DNA of 64,000 nt from the NCBI GenBank assembly GCA_965214795.1, contig OZ243976.1, positions 1,984,001-2,048,000 of the forward strand. Reading direction: 5' to 3'. The DNA is from JAJDXW01 sp965214795. Lineage in GTDB: Bacteria > Pseudomonadota > Gammaproteobacteria > HK1. Under the pieces are notes generated by a model. That model was not told the origin of the DNA. It did no database searches and was given only the letters and a program-made list of their open reading frames with translations. Of the stretch, positions 63,201-64,000 are shown one piece after another (positions within the stretch are counted from its first letter, which is position 1; every line of letters begins with the position of its first letter). Both the position numbers and the translations under genes were made by a program.

Positions 63201-63230
63201 GCGACGAAAGTCGGTGATTTTTTCGGGCTA
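63201..63230. repeat. solo end of a family C element
   Basis: GCGACGAAAGTCGGTGATTT followed by TTTCGGGCTA matches one end of the family C elements at 37237 and 42229. It lies 50 bp upstream of the ABM gene. Confidence 0.7.
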
Positions 63231-63280
63231 GACTACGGTGGCGTCAACCGAATCGCGAAACGAAACGACAAGGAGCGGCG

Positions 63281-63619
63281 ATGTACTCCATCTTCGTTAC
63301 GATCAACGTCAGGCCGGAGCACGTCGAGGCGTTCATGGAGGCGAGCGTCGGGGACGCACAGGGCTCGACTCGCGACGAGCCCGGCTGCTTCCGCTTCGAT
63401 ATGCACCAGGACGCGGAGAATCCCGTCCGCTTCCATCTCTACGAGGTCTACCGCGATGAAGCGGCGTTCGAGGCGCACCTCGAGGCCCCGCACTTCATCC
63501 GGTGGCGGGACACGGTCACCCCCTTCTTCGACGGGGAGATCGAGAAGATCGACATGAAGACCCTCTTTCCTTCGGACGAGGGGTGGGAGCGGCAGAAGCC
63601 TGCCCTGCTTCACTGGTAG
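63281..63619 (+). CDS. antibiotic biosynthesis monooxygenase (ABM)-domain protein
   Basis: A 112-residue dimeric ferredoxin-like-fold protein, like YgiN quinol monooxygenases. Elements are TINVRPEHVEAFMEAS, DEPGCFRFDMHQDAENPVRF and YEVYRDEAAFEAHLEAPHF (the conserved E-x-Y and H). The ATG at 63281 follows AAGGAGCG. Divergent from the dioxygenase, it may help oxidise phenolics or quinones. Confidence 0.85.
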   Translation: MYSIFVTINVRPEHVEAFMEASVGDAQGSTRDEPGCFRFDMHQDAENPVRFHLYEVYRDEAAFEAHLEAPHFIRWRDTVTPFFDGEIEKIDMKTLFPSDEGWERQKPALLHW

Positions 63620-63724
63620 GCGGCACGACGCGCGCGCTCGGGTGGGCGCTTCGAGCCGACCGGCGCCGGATTCTCGGCGCCGGATGCTGGATGCTCGGCG
63701 CCGGACGCGCTCGGGATGGGCTAT

Positions 63725-63918
63725 GGGGCTTGTATACCTGAGTTGACAGACGAACGGGCGGCGTGGAGCCTGCGGCCACATCGGCCGGTTGTCGGGTTAC
63801 GCCTTCGGCTGACCCGACCTACCAGGGGGCTACCGGTCCCTCATAGGTCGGATTCGCTCAGCGTAATCCGACAACAGAGATCCGATACGATGCCTGTCAA
63901 CTCAGGTATACAAGCCCC
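63725..63918. repeat. inverted-repeat element, family A, copy 2 (intact)
   Basis: A 194-bp element with 25-bp perfect terminal inverted repeats: GGGGCTTGTATACCTGAG.. at 63725-63749 and its exact inverse at 63894-63918. Inside are two palindromic REP-like cores (GTTGTCGGGTTACGCCTTCG at 63789 and TAGGTCGGATTCGCTCAGCG at 63844). No protein is coded. It is colinear, in reverse, with 7066-7271. Confidence 0.85.
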
Positions 63919-64000
63919 TGAGCTATCCGGATGTCCGCTCGGTCCGCCGAAGGAGGGAACGTGGCCGGCACGCACTGCGAGCACGAGGACGGCTGCGTAC

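Noticed and set aside
1..64000. tRNA or rRNA genes
   Set aside because: No cloverleaf with a GGTTCGAATCC-type arm or rRNA-like stretch was seen by eye; a tRNAscan or Rfam search would settle this.

Overview
The window is GC-rich DNA (about two thirds G+C or more by eye) from a Gram-negative, probably proteobacterial, heterotroph. The support for this is a two-partner secretion pair (outer-membrane TpsB plus TpsA), Tat-type and Sec-type signal peptides on binding proteins, and many periplasmic-binding-protein ABC importers. I cannot place it to genus. Genes are mostly compact operons with 4-bp stop/start overlaps. They are separated by intergenic stretches that carry short inverted-repeat elements and fragments of dead genes.

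Region by region. (1) 1-2.6 kb, minus strand: the end of a type III CRISPR-Cas operon (cas6, a retropepsin-like aspartyl protease, a small ORF, then the N-terminal HD part of cas10 running off the edge). (2) 2.8-8.5 kb: MFS and EamA transporters, an orphan ParD-like antitoxin overlapping an alkaline-phosphatase-superfamily gene, and a convergent phosphonoacetate hydrolase (phnA). (3) 8.5-16.2 kb: a flavin-dependent LLM oxidoreductase, an alpha/beta hydrolase and a full branched-chain-type (Liv) ABC importer. (4) 16.2-18.3 kb: a transposase/DUF4143 scrap and an AAA ATPase. (5) 18.3-23.0 kb, minus: a carbohydrate CUT1-type ABC importer. (6) 23.6-24.1 kb: a membrane-anchored protein made of 21-bp heptad repeats. 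(7) 24.1-31.9 kb, minus: polyamine uptake (potABCD-like), a class III aminotransferase and a gamma-glutamylpolyamine-synthetase-like enzyme. (8) 32.8-36 kb: a Gfo/Idh/MocA oxidoreductase, a cupin, a peptidase remnant and a DUF169 protein.

(9) 36.0-45.2 kb, plus: a one-carbon module with an MFS carrier, a FadR-type GntR regulator with a candidate TGGTATACCA operator, a ThDP enzyme (oxalyl-CoA decarboxylase / 2-hydroxyacyl-CoA lyase class), a formyl-CoA-transferase-like enzyme, a 10-formyl-THF hydrolase-like formyltransferase and formate-THF ligase. Together these could make formyl-CoA, release formate and move it to or from tetrahydrofolate. (10) 45.2-48.5 kb: a defence/toxin scrapyard with a doubly frameshifted hsdR cut by an IS3 remnant, a DUF4143 ATPase with a strong palindrome, and a Phd/PIN toxin-antitoxin pair. 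(11) 48.6-50.7 kb: a second CaiB/BaiF CoA transferase, a cupin and a small ORF.

(12) 50.9-60.7 kb: an unusual surface/signalling locus. It has a double-FecR-domain exported protein, TpsB and TpsA on the minus strand, divergent from a CHASE2-transmembrane-nucleotide cyclase. TpsA holds a recent ~755-bp internal duplication and a G9 tract at its 5' end. TpsA and the FecR protein share an acidic tail ending in a Met/Cys motif. (13) 61-64 kb: a truncated sulfatase-like membrane protein, a Tat-type intradiol dioxygenase, an ABM monooxygenase and a 194-bp inverted-repeat element.

At least three families of short non-coding inverted-repeat elements (called A, B and C here) recur across the window. 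They are the most consistent structure not explained by genes.
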